Shown here in pieces: positions 33,545-45,258 of a stretch of 64,000 nucleotides of DNA. The notes under the pieces were generated by a model. It did not search any database. It worked only from the letters and a program-made list of their open reading frames with translations, and was not told the DNA's origin. Position 1 is the stretch's first letter. Each line of letters begins with the position of its first letter. Where the stretch lies: the NCBI GenBank assembly GCA_032158295.1, contig CM063255.1, positions 18,187,094 through 18,251,093 of the forward strand. The letters run 5' to 3'. The translations under genes and the position numbers were made by a program. The DNA comes from Pycnopodia helianthoides. Lineage: Eukaryota > Echinodermata > Asteroidea > Forcipulatida > Asteriidae.

Positions 33545-34322
33545 CATTTATAAACTTATTTCTGGAGTGAGTAAAGAGCTGTTCCGCATGGAACGAAGAC
33601 ATTTAAAGAGAGTTTCAAATAATTTGAAAATTGGATTAGTTTCAAACTCTTCCAAATCCTTCTAGTTCCTCTTTGCCGAAATAAGGATTCAGAAGGACTG
33701 AGGGCTGTAGGTCCAAACAACAACTGCAAATATCTTTGCTTGTTCCTATCTTGTCCACAGCCTAAAAAACTGTTTTTGCGGAGAAAATCAGCCACGATTA
33801 AAGTTGCACAATTTTTGCTGCAGTTTCAAAGTCTGCTTGCTTTTTAATCTTTTTTTCAAAAAGACTTCTTTATTTGTTCAGAGCTGTCAATGTATTTTCA
33901 TTCCTGCAACTATTTTAATGAGTAATTAGTTTCTAAACACATTTGTCACTTCAAGAAAATACAAAATGTGTACTCCTGTGCCTGAACCACGCTATAGCGT
34001 TTGTATGTCATTGGTAAAGTGGAATATCGTAATAGGTCACTTCGTGGAAACACAAAATGGCAAATCTAGTACTATTTCAGTGTTATTACAAAACCATTAC
34101 GTAATAGGCACAGAAACTTGCTGAAAATGTCGGTAGTAATGAATTTAGTTGTATAAAAGAGGCTTTTGCAAAAATTTGTGACTTTGGGTAAAGCAACAAT
34201 ATGCAAAAACAATGTGCATGCATCCATTGATGAGAAAGCTACTGGTATAAGACAGTGATCAAAGTGAGTTAGTTTTTCTCTTTAAATTCACAGATCAACA
34301 TTTCACCAAGCTTCCAATCAGA
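33545..34322 (+). promoter_or_regulatory. Upstream region of TRIM fragment 2
   Basis: It matches 7670-8583 upstream of TRIM 1, with the same order of blocks and the same acceptor-like stretch just before the ATG. It is duplicated DNA and is probably inactive because the gene is broken. Confidence 0.5.
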
Positions 34323-34342
34323 ATGGCATCAAATATTATACA

Positions 34343-34525
34343 CATATGGACTGCCATGATTCGGTCACTAGAGCACGTCTATTCCCCCGAGGGACTGTGA
34401 GTTACCAGAAGAGGGACCTATTTCCCGAGGCCAAAGGCCGAGGGAATCAGGTCCCTCTTCTGGTCACTCACAGGCCCGAGGGGGGATAGACGAGCTCTAG
34501 TGACCGAATCATGGCAGTCCATATG
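34343..34525. repeat. 183-bp near-perfect palindrome
   Basis: It runs from CATATGGACTGCCATGATTC to its complement GAATCATGGCAGTCCATATG. The arms are about 85 bp with few mismatches and meet around GAGGCCAAAGGCC. It could form a long hairpin. It sits inside the coding start of TRIM fragment 2. Confidence 0.9.
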
Positions 34526-34526
34526 T

Positions 34527-34820
34527 TTTTTATAACACAACTCGGTCCAAAATATGAAATAAGAAAAGAAACTACCGTAATCCGATCCAGACGCCGCCTT
34601 TTTTCTTTTTAAGATGAGCCTGGTAACCTCTTAGGGCGCTGTAACCAGTCAAAAATTGAAAGACTATTGCCCGCTTCGGGAACTATTTCCCACAAACTAC
34701 GCGCGTGCGATGTCTAGTTTATGGTTTTGCAATCTCATGCACTAGCCTATAATAGTTCATCCCACGTGACCGTGTTTCAGCCAACCAGAATACAGAACTA
34801 GCAAGAGGTGTGTTATAAAA
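34527..34820. mobile_element. Inverted-repeat insertion next to the palindrome
   Basis: The ends TTTTATAACACA and TGTGTTATAAAA are inverted copies. It may be one compound element with the adjoining palindrome. Target duplication is not clear. Confidence 0.5.
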
Positions 34821-35149
34821 TACCTTATTATGCGCTAGCAGAGGTTAGTAAGGATCTTCTTGAATGGCCAATTTGCTTTGAACGCTTCAAGCAACCAAAA
34901 CTACTGAGGTGTTCTCATTCATTTTGTCTTGAATGCCATCAAAAACTCAGACAGAATAGTCTAGGTACTTCAACAATTTCATGTCCAAAGTGTAGACAAG
35001 AAACTTTGTTAGAGGGAAATGGCATTGATGGTCTGAAAACAAACTTTACAGTCCTTTCATTGATAGAAGCTATTGAAACACAGGAAACCCAACTAAAACA
35101 ACAGCAAGGACAACAAGGACCCAGACAGCAGTTTGCTCTGGAACAATCA

Positions 35150-35400
35150 AGCTTTGGAACACCTTTGGTTGTAATACCCTAGGTGACAACCAAGATCTAT
35201 ATCTCAAGATGGACACATTGTGAACAGACGTCTTTCCCAACTTTAAGGCAGTGTCTTTTAGGAACTTATAGTCTCGATCAAGACCACTGCTACACAGCCC
35301 CTGGATTAGGGATACATTACTACAAATAACCAAGATACACCTAGAACTATAAACCAACATTGATCATCAACTCTTATTTGAATGTGCCAATGGAGGCAAT
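35150..35400 (+). pseudogene. DNA polymerase relic, fragment fused to TRIM 2
   Basis: It shares the FGTPLVV/FGCNTL block and the YTAPGL block with 16290-16460 and with 45965-46076/52796-52935. It contains the intact TTAA (35243-35246) into which copy 3 inserted at the paralogous place. Confidence 0.7.
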
Positions 35401-36730
35401 ATGTCGGAAATGTGAGGGGGGATTCAAAAGACTGAACTTACCTGTACTAGATCCATGGACTGAAGGGACTGAAGGGACTGAATATGCTCCCAGCCATGGG
35501 GTTAAGGGTACATTATTGAAGCTTGGTCTAACTGCTTTTTGCTCTGTAAAAATAATAGAAAAAGAGACTGTAATTCACATCAAATCTGTGTACAATGCTG
35601 AAATCGTACAATCCACTAAGTTTGGAGGGAAAGACAGTTACAGAATAGTTACAGATTACAACACTCATTTACTCATTAACTTAGATTGTTGCTCAAACAT
35701 TTTGAAATATACAAAGAAGTTGGGATGCTTTTAATTGGAGGGAGAATAACATGGGCCTTGAAACTCCCCTTTCTAATTGATCAGAAGGCAATACTGTTTT
35801 TGGCTGTCAGGTAGACGACAAACTTGGAAACCAAGACTAGAACATACTGCGCAGCTATTATTTACTCAGCTAATGCTTGATGAGCAAACATGTGAGGAGT
35901 TAAGCTAAGCTTTCTTATGAATATGGATATATCAACAGCCAATCACAACATGCTGACTGTTGGACTTTGGACTTGCTGTGTGTATTGTAATCACGATGTG
36001 TTGTGTGAAGTGCTGTCGCTGTGCACATACGTGTAGACTGTGTACAACACAACATCACAATAATGCGACTTCGTTGTATAATGTACATGTAAACATGGGC
36101 ATGATTTCTTGCTACAAAGCAGTTAATGGTTGTATGTTTTTTTCTGTGTGTATTGACAGTATTTTATGTACAGTGCATTTTACATATATTTCAAATTTAC
36201 AAAAACAGTATTTCCTCAGTTCAGTTGATCTGTCTTATGTTTCCAACCTCAATGGTTAAACTTTGTTAAAGCAAACAAAACAACTGTGCTAAAGATAAAT
36301 TCATCCTTAAATTCATCCTTACAAATTAAACTAAACTTGTCACACGAAAAGAATCACAATGAAAGCTATTTAAAGATTTCTGGGTACAGCAGAACAATCT
36401 TGTGAATTTCCCTGCTGTTATGAGGAGTGAATGCCTCTATGTTTCATTTATTCATTTATTTATTTCTTCAATTTCCTGGCAGCAAAGAAACAGTACATAC
36501 AAAGAACTAAAAAGTTTAATAGAAATAGAGATAACAACTGAGATACCGTGAAGTGAAAATAATACTATCTAACATAACGAATGTGTGCGAGTGCTAAAGC
36601 GTTAAAATAAGAATTTAACCTACTTTGATGGCATAAGTTAGGACTGCTTTTATTTATATATCTTAAGGGCAAGATGTAGACAAAAAATGCAAATCAGAAC
36701 AGTGTCATGAATTGAGTAAATCTAAAAACC
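35401..36730. repeat. Segment duplicated at 52936-53230 and 56400-57345
   Basis: The left part matches 52936-53230 (a frame with FKRLNLPVLDPWTEG). The right part, from about 35800, matches 56400-57345 upstream of TRIM 4 (CAGGTAGAC, ACATACTG.GCAGCT, ATATCAACAGCCAATCACA). The function of the frames 35360-35734 and 35960-36259 is not recognised. Confidence 0.65.
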
Positions 36731-37037
36731 TTAAAGATCTACTTCAACGGCACTAAGATAATTTAAACTTTGGCGAAATCCAATCAATTTGTGTTTCATG
36801 ATTACGTATATATTAAGGAAAATACTTAGCGGTAGTTGCGTAATTAAAAAAAAGGTCATTTAGGCCAGCGTTCAGCAGCTCCTCATACTGAGTTTTTGGA
36901 AACAGCCTGTCACGTGATGAAAATATACCATAGACTCTGATGACGTACATGAATGGAGACGGCTTGTTTACCCCCCGCGCAGCGAAGTGTGTTTATTGTA
37001 CGCGTCTATAGCTACTCACACAGTAAACGAGGACAAA

Positions 37038-39352
37038 ATGTCAGACATTTGCGGATCGTGGGAGGAACACAGTGTGGACTTAGAAGAATTAGGAAATACA
37101 GATTGATAGTGAGGATAGCTCTGACGGTGGAGGGAGCTCTTCCGAAGACGAAGAGGGCGTTGATGAAGCTGGGGGAGTGCTTGACGAGGAAGTGCGAGGT
37201 GCCAAACCATACAGGTTTGAGCCACTGGCCGCCGATGATCGTGAACGTGCGAATCCTGATGCAGGAGGTCGACTAAACAATACTGAATAGTGAGTCCCAA
37301 AGGTTTTTTGAAGAACAAACAATGCTATGTTTACTGTTGTTTATCGTCATGAAGTACTTTTTTATCTATGCGGCATATGAGGCCGCTATAATGGATAGAA
37401 ATAGCAGCAGAAAGTTGATTTTTTTTTTCACAAAATGGTTGCTGTTGTCCATTATGGTTCACGTTTTCATGATACATTGAATCGGTGTCACTCAAAAATT
37501 GTTCCCTTTGGGTTAGTGCAGGTATCCTTATCGGAGAACTGGGTTCCATGGAGAAAGGAAAATAGATGAATGTTGTTTTATTTGTTTCTGTATTTCCTCG
37601 TTTATCCATTAATTTTTTCACAATACAATCATCAAATCTTAGTGTGTCGGAGATAACATTTATTTTCAGTACCGAACTGATCCTGACAAGCCGTATTTTC
37701 TGTCAGACTCAGTGTCACTGTTCTACCGCATTTATTTTTTTATTTCTTTTAGCAAATGATTGAGGTAGGTCCTAGCCTAATTGGATTAGTTTTTATGTCA
37801 AGCTCATTTGCTAATTATTTCTCATAATTTTCTTTTAGGCTAGTATGATATGTCATGTTTATTCTTTAAAACAGAACTACAATTACAAACCACTTTTCAA
37901 ATAAAAAAAAATAAAAAAATTCCCAGAGACACAAAGTAAGAACAACGGCCATTGATAAACAATGCGAAACATTGCGTGATTTTTTACCTAGATGTATAAA
38001 TGAGACACGCATCGTTTCAATCCCCACTCATTTTGTATTACCCCCGTTCATGTAAAATTAGTTAATGGTCATGAACATAGTCCATCCTATGTCAGTACAG
38101 CAACACTTTCATCCATTAATTTTCTGTTATTTAAATTTTTCTTTCAGGTGCTCATGCGGACACTGTGTGGTCCAACCAATGGCAGTGAACTCCATCTGCT
38201 GTAAGGAAGTGCAGAAGACAAGAGCCCAAATGGCAGCATTGAACATTGATGTAGAGGATGAAAACCAAAGCCTTGCTGTGCATGATTGGTTTGAAGCAGT
38301 CTGTCTGCACCCGGCTGTACTTCAAACCGCGTATTTACAGTACCGGTGAATACTATGGCAGAGATGCAGTTGAAGGGACTCTAGACCAGTAAGTGTCTTT
38401 TTTTATTTGAACTGTAAAATTAATGTAAGGAGCAAACCCTCCCCCCAAAAAAATTATTACGCCTCTTATCTGACCCCGAGTATAATTGACTGTTGGATTA
38501 GATTTATACAACTCAGAAAAACGAATAACCATAAAACCTGTACAAGATTTTTTCTAAACACTTTGATCTCTGTCACAATTGTTGAGTATGTTACAGCTTA
38601 TGACTTCTTTAAAGAACCCAAAAGTGTGTGTGTGAGTTTGTAGTGACATTCAAACCGAGGACTTACAACAAAAGGGACGAATAGGTCCACATTTGTTATC
38701 ACAAAGGAAAACAATGGGGTCCACGTTTGTCAGGACAAAGAGTTGAACAAAGGAGAGTCCACGATTGGAGCTCATGACACACTTGAGTGTGTGTGTGTGT
38801 GTGTGTGTTGTGAGCTTACACATGCCAACTTACGGAGCAATGCTACCCCATAAGGTTTTCTTTGTTCTGGTGGTGACCCAAATAGGATTTCTTCAGAAAA
38901 AGGAATATTAGAACAACAATGGAAGTACCCCTGTAACTGACATATGTAAGGGTGTGTGTGTGTGTGGTGTGGGGGGGTTCTCCTACAAGTTGTTCGACTG
39001 GACAAATCAGAAGAGTATATTTCCACCCTTACTCGTACATGATTTCTTCAAAATGGGAAAACTGTGTTTTTAAAACAAAAAATGTTTACCTAATTTGATT
39101 TTCTTCTACTACTTTGTTTGCAGAAGAAATCGCCATGTTGCTTACAGGCAAGTTGTCAGATGGTGTACGGGCTACCTCGGAAGGTTCAACAGAGTGCCAC
39201 TTCCTTCAACAGAGTGCCACTTCCAAGGACATATCCCAACCCCAATGGACAATATAAAGGGTTTACCCGCCACTTGACTAATAGTAACTTAAAAAACCCT
39301 AAAATTTATTGCCAATCATATTGTAAGAATTCCTCTTCTCACTCGAATTTAG
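37038..39352 (+). pseudogene. P2X7-type ballast domain gene, broken, copy 2
   Basis: The same three exons as in copy 1 (37038-37289, 38148-38388, 39124-39352). Extra damage is present: a small deletion in the acidic part of exon 1 shifts the frame, the last Trp codon of exon 1 becomes a stop across the splice junction, and exon 3 holds a 20-bp direct duplication (TTCAACAGAGTGCCACTTCC region, 39199-39225) plus a loss of the IMDAIRR part. The exon-2 TGA after LQYR is shared with the other copies. Confidence 0.8.
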
Positions 39353-39642
39353 TGTGGTATTTTTAGCCCCTATAGTTGATAAAATGTTTGTAAATGAGAC
39401 TCAAAAAATAGATGTACAAATTATTTGTCAAACATAAAGCTCATGCTGTTGTGTCTCTCACTGGAAAATAGTGAAATGCATTCAACTTACATGTACATAT
39501 TACAAACATGGAAGTTATACAGCAAAGAGGCTTCAAAAGGGGAACTTTTTTGAGAACCACAATCTTTGACAAAAATCTGTTAATATTTGGCTCACTGAGA
39601 TGGGATGTGTGTCATTACAAGAACAATGTCTATAATCAGGTG

Positions 39643-39830
39643 AGGTTTGCACTAACACCATAGGTAAAATCTCTTTTGAGTAGTGGTGGATTCTGAAAAG
39701 AAACGGTGGTTTCACAACTTGATTTTTTGATCAGTATGCCCTGATCCTCTTCAGGAAGTTGTCAAACCACCTGTTCTTTTTAAAACCACCACTACTCACG
39801 AGATTTTATACATAGCATCACTGCAAACCT
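39643..39830. repeat. Foldback between converging genes, copy 2
   Basis: The same inverted arms as 28634-28823, in the same relative place. Confidence 0.75.
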
Positions 39831-41232
39831 GATCCCACCATGCAAAGTTTCAAATCATACTATGATCAAAACATGTTCTGCTAATCTAGTAGTGGTTCAT
39901 GGTTTTCAAAAAGGTTTTCAGAATTGAGGATACAAACATGGTGGGATTGGTGGCCTCCATTTACTCAAAATTTTCAGTGTGTTACAATCATTTTTAGATG
40001 ATCCATGAGTAAATGACAATAAACACTTTTAATGGTATACACATATCAGTCTTTAGTCTTTATGAGTATTATTTTATTTCAAGAAAAATAGAATAAAACA
40101 ACACTTGTTTTTGCAAAGTCAACTACCCCTCTTCAAGTGAAGTAAATAAATAGAAAGCAGCTTAATTAATAAATTAAAGGGACACGTTGCCATTAAAAGA
40201 AAATGTAACTATGAGTTCCTTACCCTTCTTGCATATACTACATGGTAATGTAAATGACCACCTTATGTACAAAAAGCAATATTTTTGGAGTTAAGAGTAC
40301 AGTGTACATGTAATACTTAATGTCAAGAAAAGTTGTATTACCAAAGTTGACCTCTCTGTCTAGTTTTAATTTTCGTTGAGTAATTAAATAGAAAACAGCT
40401 AAATTAAAAGGGAATGTTGCAAAACTAATTCCATGCGATCCTTACTCTTCTTGCCTACAGACATTCTAAAAGACCTCCTTATCAAAATGTTCAGCTCAAT
40501 GTAGACTTTTAAGAAAATGTAAACAAACATTTCAAATTGCAGTCAAAGCTTAGAAAGACAGGTTGTCTGGCAAATTGTCAAAAAGAAGTGTAACTGTTTT
40601 GTGTTTGCCCTGGATTGAAAACACATTACACATGAAATATGCAAACCCCAATACATGTACTCCAACTCCTCTTTTTCTCCCCCCAAAAAAACTCCTTTAG
40701 TTCACCATGCAATATGCACAAACTGGGGCTGCTCATTAATCTTATGTAGCAAACAAGTTTGTGGTTGATCCCCCTTCTAACAAATAATAATAACAATAAC
40801 AAATAAGTACAGTACACATGTGTACATGTACTCAATAAAACCCTACATTTAAATTACCAGATGTGGTTGTGCTCAAATAAAAGCTACATGGGCATTAAAA
40901 CAACTCTTCTCATAAGATAATAAATGGTGTACAAAAAATATGTACAATACATGTATAATCAATAAAGAAAAAAATCCACAATGGCTTGATGAATTAATCA
41001 TATTTTACCATCAGAAATAATCCTCTGCATTAACAATAAGGTGTTTAAACTATGTCAACAGTATCTCTTTAATACATGTAATAGGAGGACAAAATAAACC
41101 TTTCTTTCATTTTAATAATTCTGCTTGAAACAAAATTGCAAACAAACATGAATCATGCATCTCAAACCTAGGGGTTTATAAATTTGCTCAAAATCTTGAG
41201 GGAAATTGTTAACTTTTAAGATATTCACAAGT

Positions 41233-41399
41233 CAGGCCTGGAATTACATGGAGGCCACGGAGGCCATGGCCTTCGTTGCCCTTGTGTTGGCCTTGGTGCC
41301 CCTTCAAAAGTCTCCCATAGACTTTAAGATTTTCCAATGGAAGTACCCTTTACAAAATGAAAATGGCCTTGCCCTCTCCAAGATGAAATTCCAGGCCTG
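41233..41399. mobile_element. Nested MITE in copy 2
   Basis: The same CAGGCCTGGAATT-ended element as 27078-27235, here 167 bp because of a short internal duplication (GAGGCCACGGAGGCCATGG). Confidence 0.8.
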
Positions 41400-42196
41400 A
41401 CAAGTGTATGATTATGCAAAGTAAAGTTAATTATTATTCCGATACTGCACATTTTGATGTGTAATGAAATAAAAATAACCCTATATCCAACTCGGGGTCC
41501 AGGCATTTTGAAGCTGACCCCCACCCCCTGCGGTTGAATATTTCTCCCCTAAACATAATTAAGGTTGTTTCTGCAACAAGCCAGTAAACCGTTTCATTAC
41601 CTCCTCTGATGTGATTGAACTTTCCATCACATTAGATGGGAGAAGTTGTCACAGTGTCTGTCCATACTAGCTATATTCGCAAGTCTGCAAACTGAAAAAG
41701 ATCGAAACAAACATTGTATTTAACCTCTAAGTCAAATGTCATAATTTGGGCATTGTATTCACACACATGTATGGCTTTGCCCTTTGTAGGCACACGTAAT
41801 TTTTTACCATGGTCCTTCCCCCGTACTCCTCCCCCAGGGATACAATGATGTTGAAAGCAAACTAAACTGGAAAAGCAATGTAAGGTCAATAATGAAGTCT
41901 GTAGGTTGTACTTGAAGTTGAAGGGGAGTCTTGTACACATGTATGTGCACTGGGATGACAAGGTCAAGGAGGTGAAGTAGAATTGGTAACTAGTTACAAA
42001 CTTTCCTAAACTTCAAACTCGAATCATGCTCACAATCACATCGAGTGAAAAGGAAAATTGTTGATGGTTGTGGTAGCCCTACTATTGAGTTTGAAATCTC
42101 TTGCGAGAAGTGCATGTTTTGAAATGAAAAGAAACGATGGTAAAATATCAACTACATACTCATAGAACTTAGTTTTAGAACTTAAAAGTTGCTTAC

Positions 42197-42593
42197 CCAG
42201 CTCTTCTCTCTTTTATGCCAGACGAGTGTTGGCTGAATCGCTTAGTTTCATTTGGTTGTGCCTGTTTTACTCTCTGTTTGAAAAGATGATGGCACTGCAG
42301 ATGGGGCTTTCATGGTTGGGATTGAACCTGGCTTAAGCCTGTTATAGCTTTTTAATCCAAAACTGCTCTTTAGTTGCGATGTTGCAACCCGACAGTCGTC
42401 CGTAAAATGGGCACTGCAAATCATGGTCCATTTTGACACCGTGAAACCCTTCCGTGTGTACTGTTGGTCACGGAACGCACCCATTCCCTTCTCTGGACAG
42501 GATCTCTTGGGAATCGAAATAAAAACTCACATCTGGGTTCCTATCTGTGTTCCGAGTACATGTACATCCACCAACAGAACATGAGTTCGGCAT
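42197..42593 (-). pseudogene. THAP zinc-finger gene, decayed, copy 2
   Basis: It keeps 10 bp lost from the other copies, so the middle of the THAP domain reads DQQYTRKGFTVSKWTMICSA followed by HFTDDC, without a break. The frame shifts before FRFP, after REW and after the RLKPGSIPT part remain, and a short deletion lies near the exon end. It is the best copy for recognising the THAP fold, and it is still not an intact gene. Confidence 0.8.
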
Positions 42594-43040
42594 GGTCAAT
42601 TCTCATGTCTTAACTTGGTGAATGTCTTCGAATAATGTATCATCACACATAGTTACCGTGTAAACACACGACACGTCGCTACTTCCTGGTTTCCCCTTTC
42701 TTACAAGTACGTCATCATTCGCTGGTTCACCCACGTATCTTATAGTTGGTTCGTGGTGCGCGTAAATACACGTGCTTCAGTATGGGACATGCATGGTGCC
42801 TATGAAGGGAGCCATGGAAGCGCGCGAGTTTTTAAAAACTCTAAGATCGGATTATTTTTTCCGGTTAAAATTACGAAAAAAATATATGTTTAAACAATCC
42901 AATCTACAAGGTCAGAATACTTAATAACATTATGTATAAGATTCAGCAATTTGTTTTATTTCGCAGTTATTGCTGAAGTAGATCTTTAACTTTGTGCGTA
43001 CGGCTTCAAAATGTGGGGAAAGTTTTAGTGCTCTATTCAA

Positions 43041-43049
43041 TATATATAG
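43041..43049 (+). promoter_or_regulatory. TATA-like box of TRIM 3
   Basis: TATATATAG, conserved with 57404-57412 at the same distance from the gene. It lies 55 bp downstream of the end of transposon copy 2. Confidence 0.45.
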
Positions 43050-43245
43050 CTCTATGGTTTCCCAAAAGACAGCTGCTGTTTGCGTTAATTTCTATAAGAA
43101 AACAAAATGGAGGAAATCTTTGTCGATGCATGAGCATTGACGAGGAAGCTACTGGTACATGTAAAAGGATCTAGTCTAATTGAGTCAATTTTCACTTTTA
43201 ATTCCTCTTTTGTCTTTTCTCCTACAGCAAGTATTTCCAATTAGA

Positions 43246-43869
43246 ATGGCATCAAATATAACAGCTCAGTCAGTGCTAGAAGAGCTAAGTCAGGATCATC
43301 TTGAATGCCCAAGTTGCAGTGAACGCTTCAAGCAACCCAAACTACTGGAGTGTTCTCATTCATTTTGTCATGAATGCGTTCAAAAACTCAGACAGAAAAG
43401 TCCAAGTATTACAAAACTTACATGTCCAGTGTGTAGACAAGACACTTTGTTCACGGCGAAAGGCATTGATGATCTGAAAACAAACTTTATAGTCCTTTCG
43501 ATGATATATGCTATTGAAAAACAGGAAACCCAACTGAAACAACAGCAACGAAAACAAGAACCTAGACAGGAGTTTGCTTCCAAGTGTAGCAAGCATACTG
43601 ACCAAGATCTTGTCCTGTATTGTGAAACATGCAAGAAACTGATATGTACAACTTGCATTGCAAAAGACCATCAAATGCACCCTGCCATAGAACTGAAGGA
43701 AGCTTCAGACAAAGGCAAACAGCATGCCACAGAACTTCTAGAAAACGTAAAACATAGTATCAAAACCTTCAACATTGCCATTCAAGAAATAGACACATAC
43801 CGTAAGACATTAGACTCAATGTTTGCTACCGGGTCATTCCGTGTCAATTCAACACGCTTTTGGACCTGA
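43246..43869 (+). pseudogene. TRIM 3, truncated after the B-box by a MITE
   Basis: A 207-residue frame. RING ligands C21, C24, C36, H38, C41, C44, C60, C63 and B-box ligands C114, H117, C126, C129, C134, C137, H142, H145 are all present. After DSMFAT (about residue 196), in the coiled coil, the reading frame enters the M3 element and ends with GSFRVNSTRFWT. The rest of the coiled coil and the propeller are missing. The ATG follows a splice acceptor (43221-43227) as in TRIM 4. A start at 43180 would translate intron sequence. It may still be transcribed and give a RING/B-box protein without target-binding domain; that is inference. Confidence 0.85.
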
Positions 43870-44245
43870 CCGTCACGGATTAAAATGAAATTTTGTGTGC
43901 TGATTGGACTCAATGAGAAACCCCCAGAACCGAAATTTTTTGTCGTTCGGTTGATTACTTTTTGAGATATGGGTTAACGAACTTTTGACTAATTAGCATG
44001 ACCTGCTGTGTTTGGACATTCATATCTCCAAAAGTAAAGCACCTACAGAGATAAAATTTACATCATTTTAAAGCTCTTGAAATGGCCCGTATTTGATAAC
44101 ATAAAATCAAAATTATACCGCATACCACAACAAAGTTACGCAAAAATATGACCTTTGACCTTGATTTGCGAAAATGCGTATTTTTCAAAATGCGTAATTT
44201 TTTTTCCATTTTTAGCTTAAGATGTAAGCAACATTTTCAAAAAAA
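43831..44245. mobile_element. Long-TIR MITE (M3), truncated, inside TRIM 3
   Basis: It has the GGGTCATTCCG end and most of the middle of the complete element at 24448-24990, in the opposite internal orientation. It lacks the second terminal arm. Right of it the sequence jumps to the distal TRIM 3' flank, so a deletion took the 3' half of the gene together with one arm. Confidence 0.85.
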
Positions 44246-45079
44246 AATTTGGATGGGCGCTCTTAGTTTATTAATTTGCGTTCTTCCTTGTATACTATCT
44301 GTGACTTTTTTACTCTGAACTGCAGTGTACCCAATTGCTCTTATATATAGAAAAAAAAATGATATTTGAAACATTCTAGCAGTTATGGGTATGGAGGGTG
44401 TAATTGGTTAAACTCAAATTAAACACAATTATAATATTGTGCCATGTTGTTTTTCAATTTTCAAAATCATTCTAAATTCATATACAGTCTGAAAAGAGAA
44501 TGGCTTGCTAAAGTGATTCTTTTCAACATCTTCATAAAATAAAATAAAACAGTTAGACAGAACTTGAAGGATTTCAATGAAGGATTTCATAATTTTGACG
44601 GATGTCATTCCTTTACCATCACTCCGTAACCGGGCCTCTTATTAATTTAGTTAAACTTACTAAGAAAGAGCAATACCAATATTTTTCTAAATATGAAGTG
44701 GTTTTACTGAGCATGTGTAAAGTTGATGCTTGAAAAGACAATTTTATTTGTCTCGTTTTCATACTTTTCTCAGCTGCAAAACAATTGAGTGACAACTATT
44801 AAAAAAAGTTGAGATTGGAAAAAATTAAGTTCTTGTGGACTTCACCATCACTTTATTGTTGAGTTTAGTTCTGAAATAATTATTAGTTACATGTACAGCT
44901 GAAACAAGCCACCAAATACAACCGTATAAAACAGTACCTTCAATGGTACAAAGCTCACCTCATGTTAGTGAAAATAACTGGACCGATTCAGTCATTCCAA
45001 AAACGGATGAAAACTATCTTTCATTTACCCTTAGTAACCAATCAAAATTTTTTAGTTCAAATAATTTTCTCAGGGTCAG
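44246..45079. other. Distal 3' flank of TRIM 3
   Basis: Collinear with 60215-61470 (AATTTGCGTTCTTCCTTGTA, ACTGCAGTGTACCCAATTGC). No gene seen. Confidence 0.6.
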
Positions 45080-45250
45080 TCTAGATCAGATGGTAAAAAA
45101 TGTTTCCAAAGTACAAGTTTATGTACATCAAAGCCAAGGCCCTTGGGTTGACGTCAGAGCAGTGCCAGCTAGTGCACCTAAAAGGAATCTACACGATGGA
45201 CTCACGCAACAGATTTGACGAACCTGAGCTATCACCACCCAACAAATTTT
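45080..45250 (+). pseudogene. DNA polymerase relic, fragment
   Basis: Open in one frame, with RNRFDEPELSPPNKFYSK. Paralogous to 15650-15800. It continues, after MITE M1, at 45965. Confidence 0.65.
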
Positions 45251-45258
45251 ACTCTAAG

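Larger units (their letters stand above)
34323..35182 (+). pseudogene. TRIM fragment 2: RING region only, interrupted and damaged
   Basis: The start (ATG 34323, MASNI) is separated from the rest by insertions at about 34343-34840. From 34842 the RING part resumes in frame up to the linker before the B-box. The first RING ligand has changed: the usual ECPIC reads EWPIC, so C21 is W. The others (C24, C36, H38, C41, C44, C60, C63) remain. After QQFA at about 35140 the sequence passes directly into the polymerase relic and stops 13 residues later. B-box, coiled coil and propeller are missing. It cannot make a functional ligase. Confidence 0.85.
36735..42985 (-). mobile_element. TTAA-flanked THAP/ballast transposon, copy 2
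   Basis: 6251 bp, with AGATCTACTTCA ends and TTAA on both sides (36731-36734, 42986-42989). The ballast gene is at the left end (+) and the THAP gene at the right end (-). It is the most diverged copy. Its two flanks rejoin exactly at the empty site 57349-57352 upstream of TRIM 4. It therefore sits about 55 bp before the TATA-like box of TRIM 3. Confidence 0.9.
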
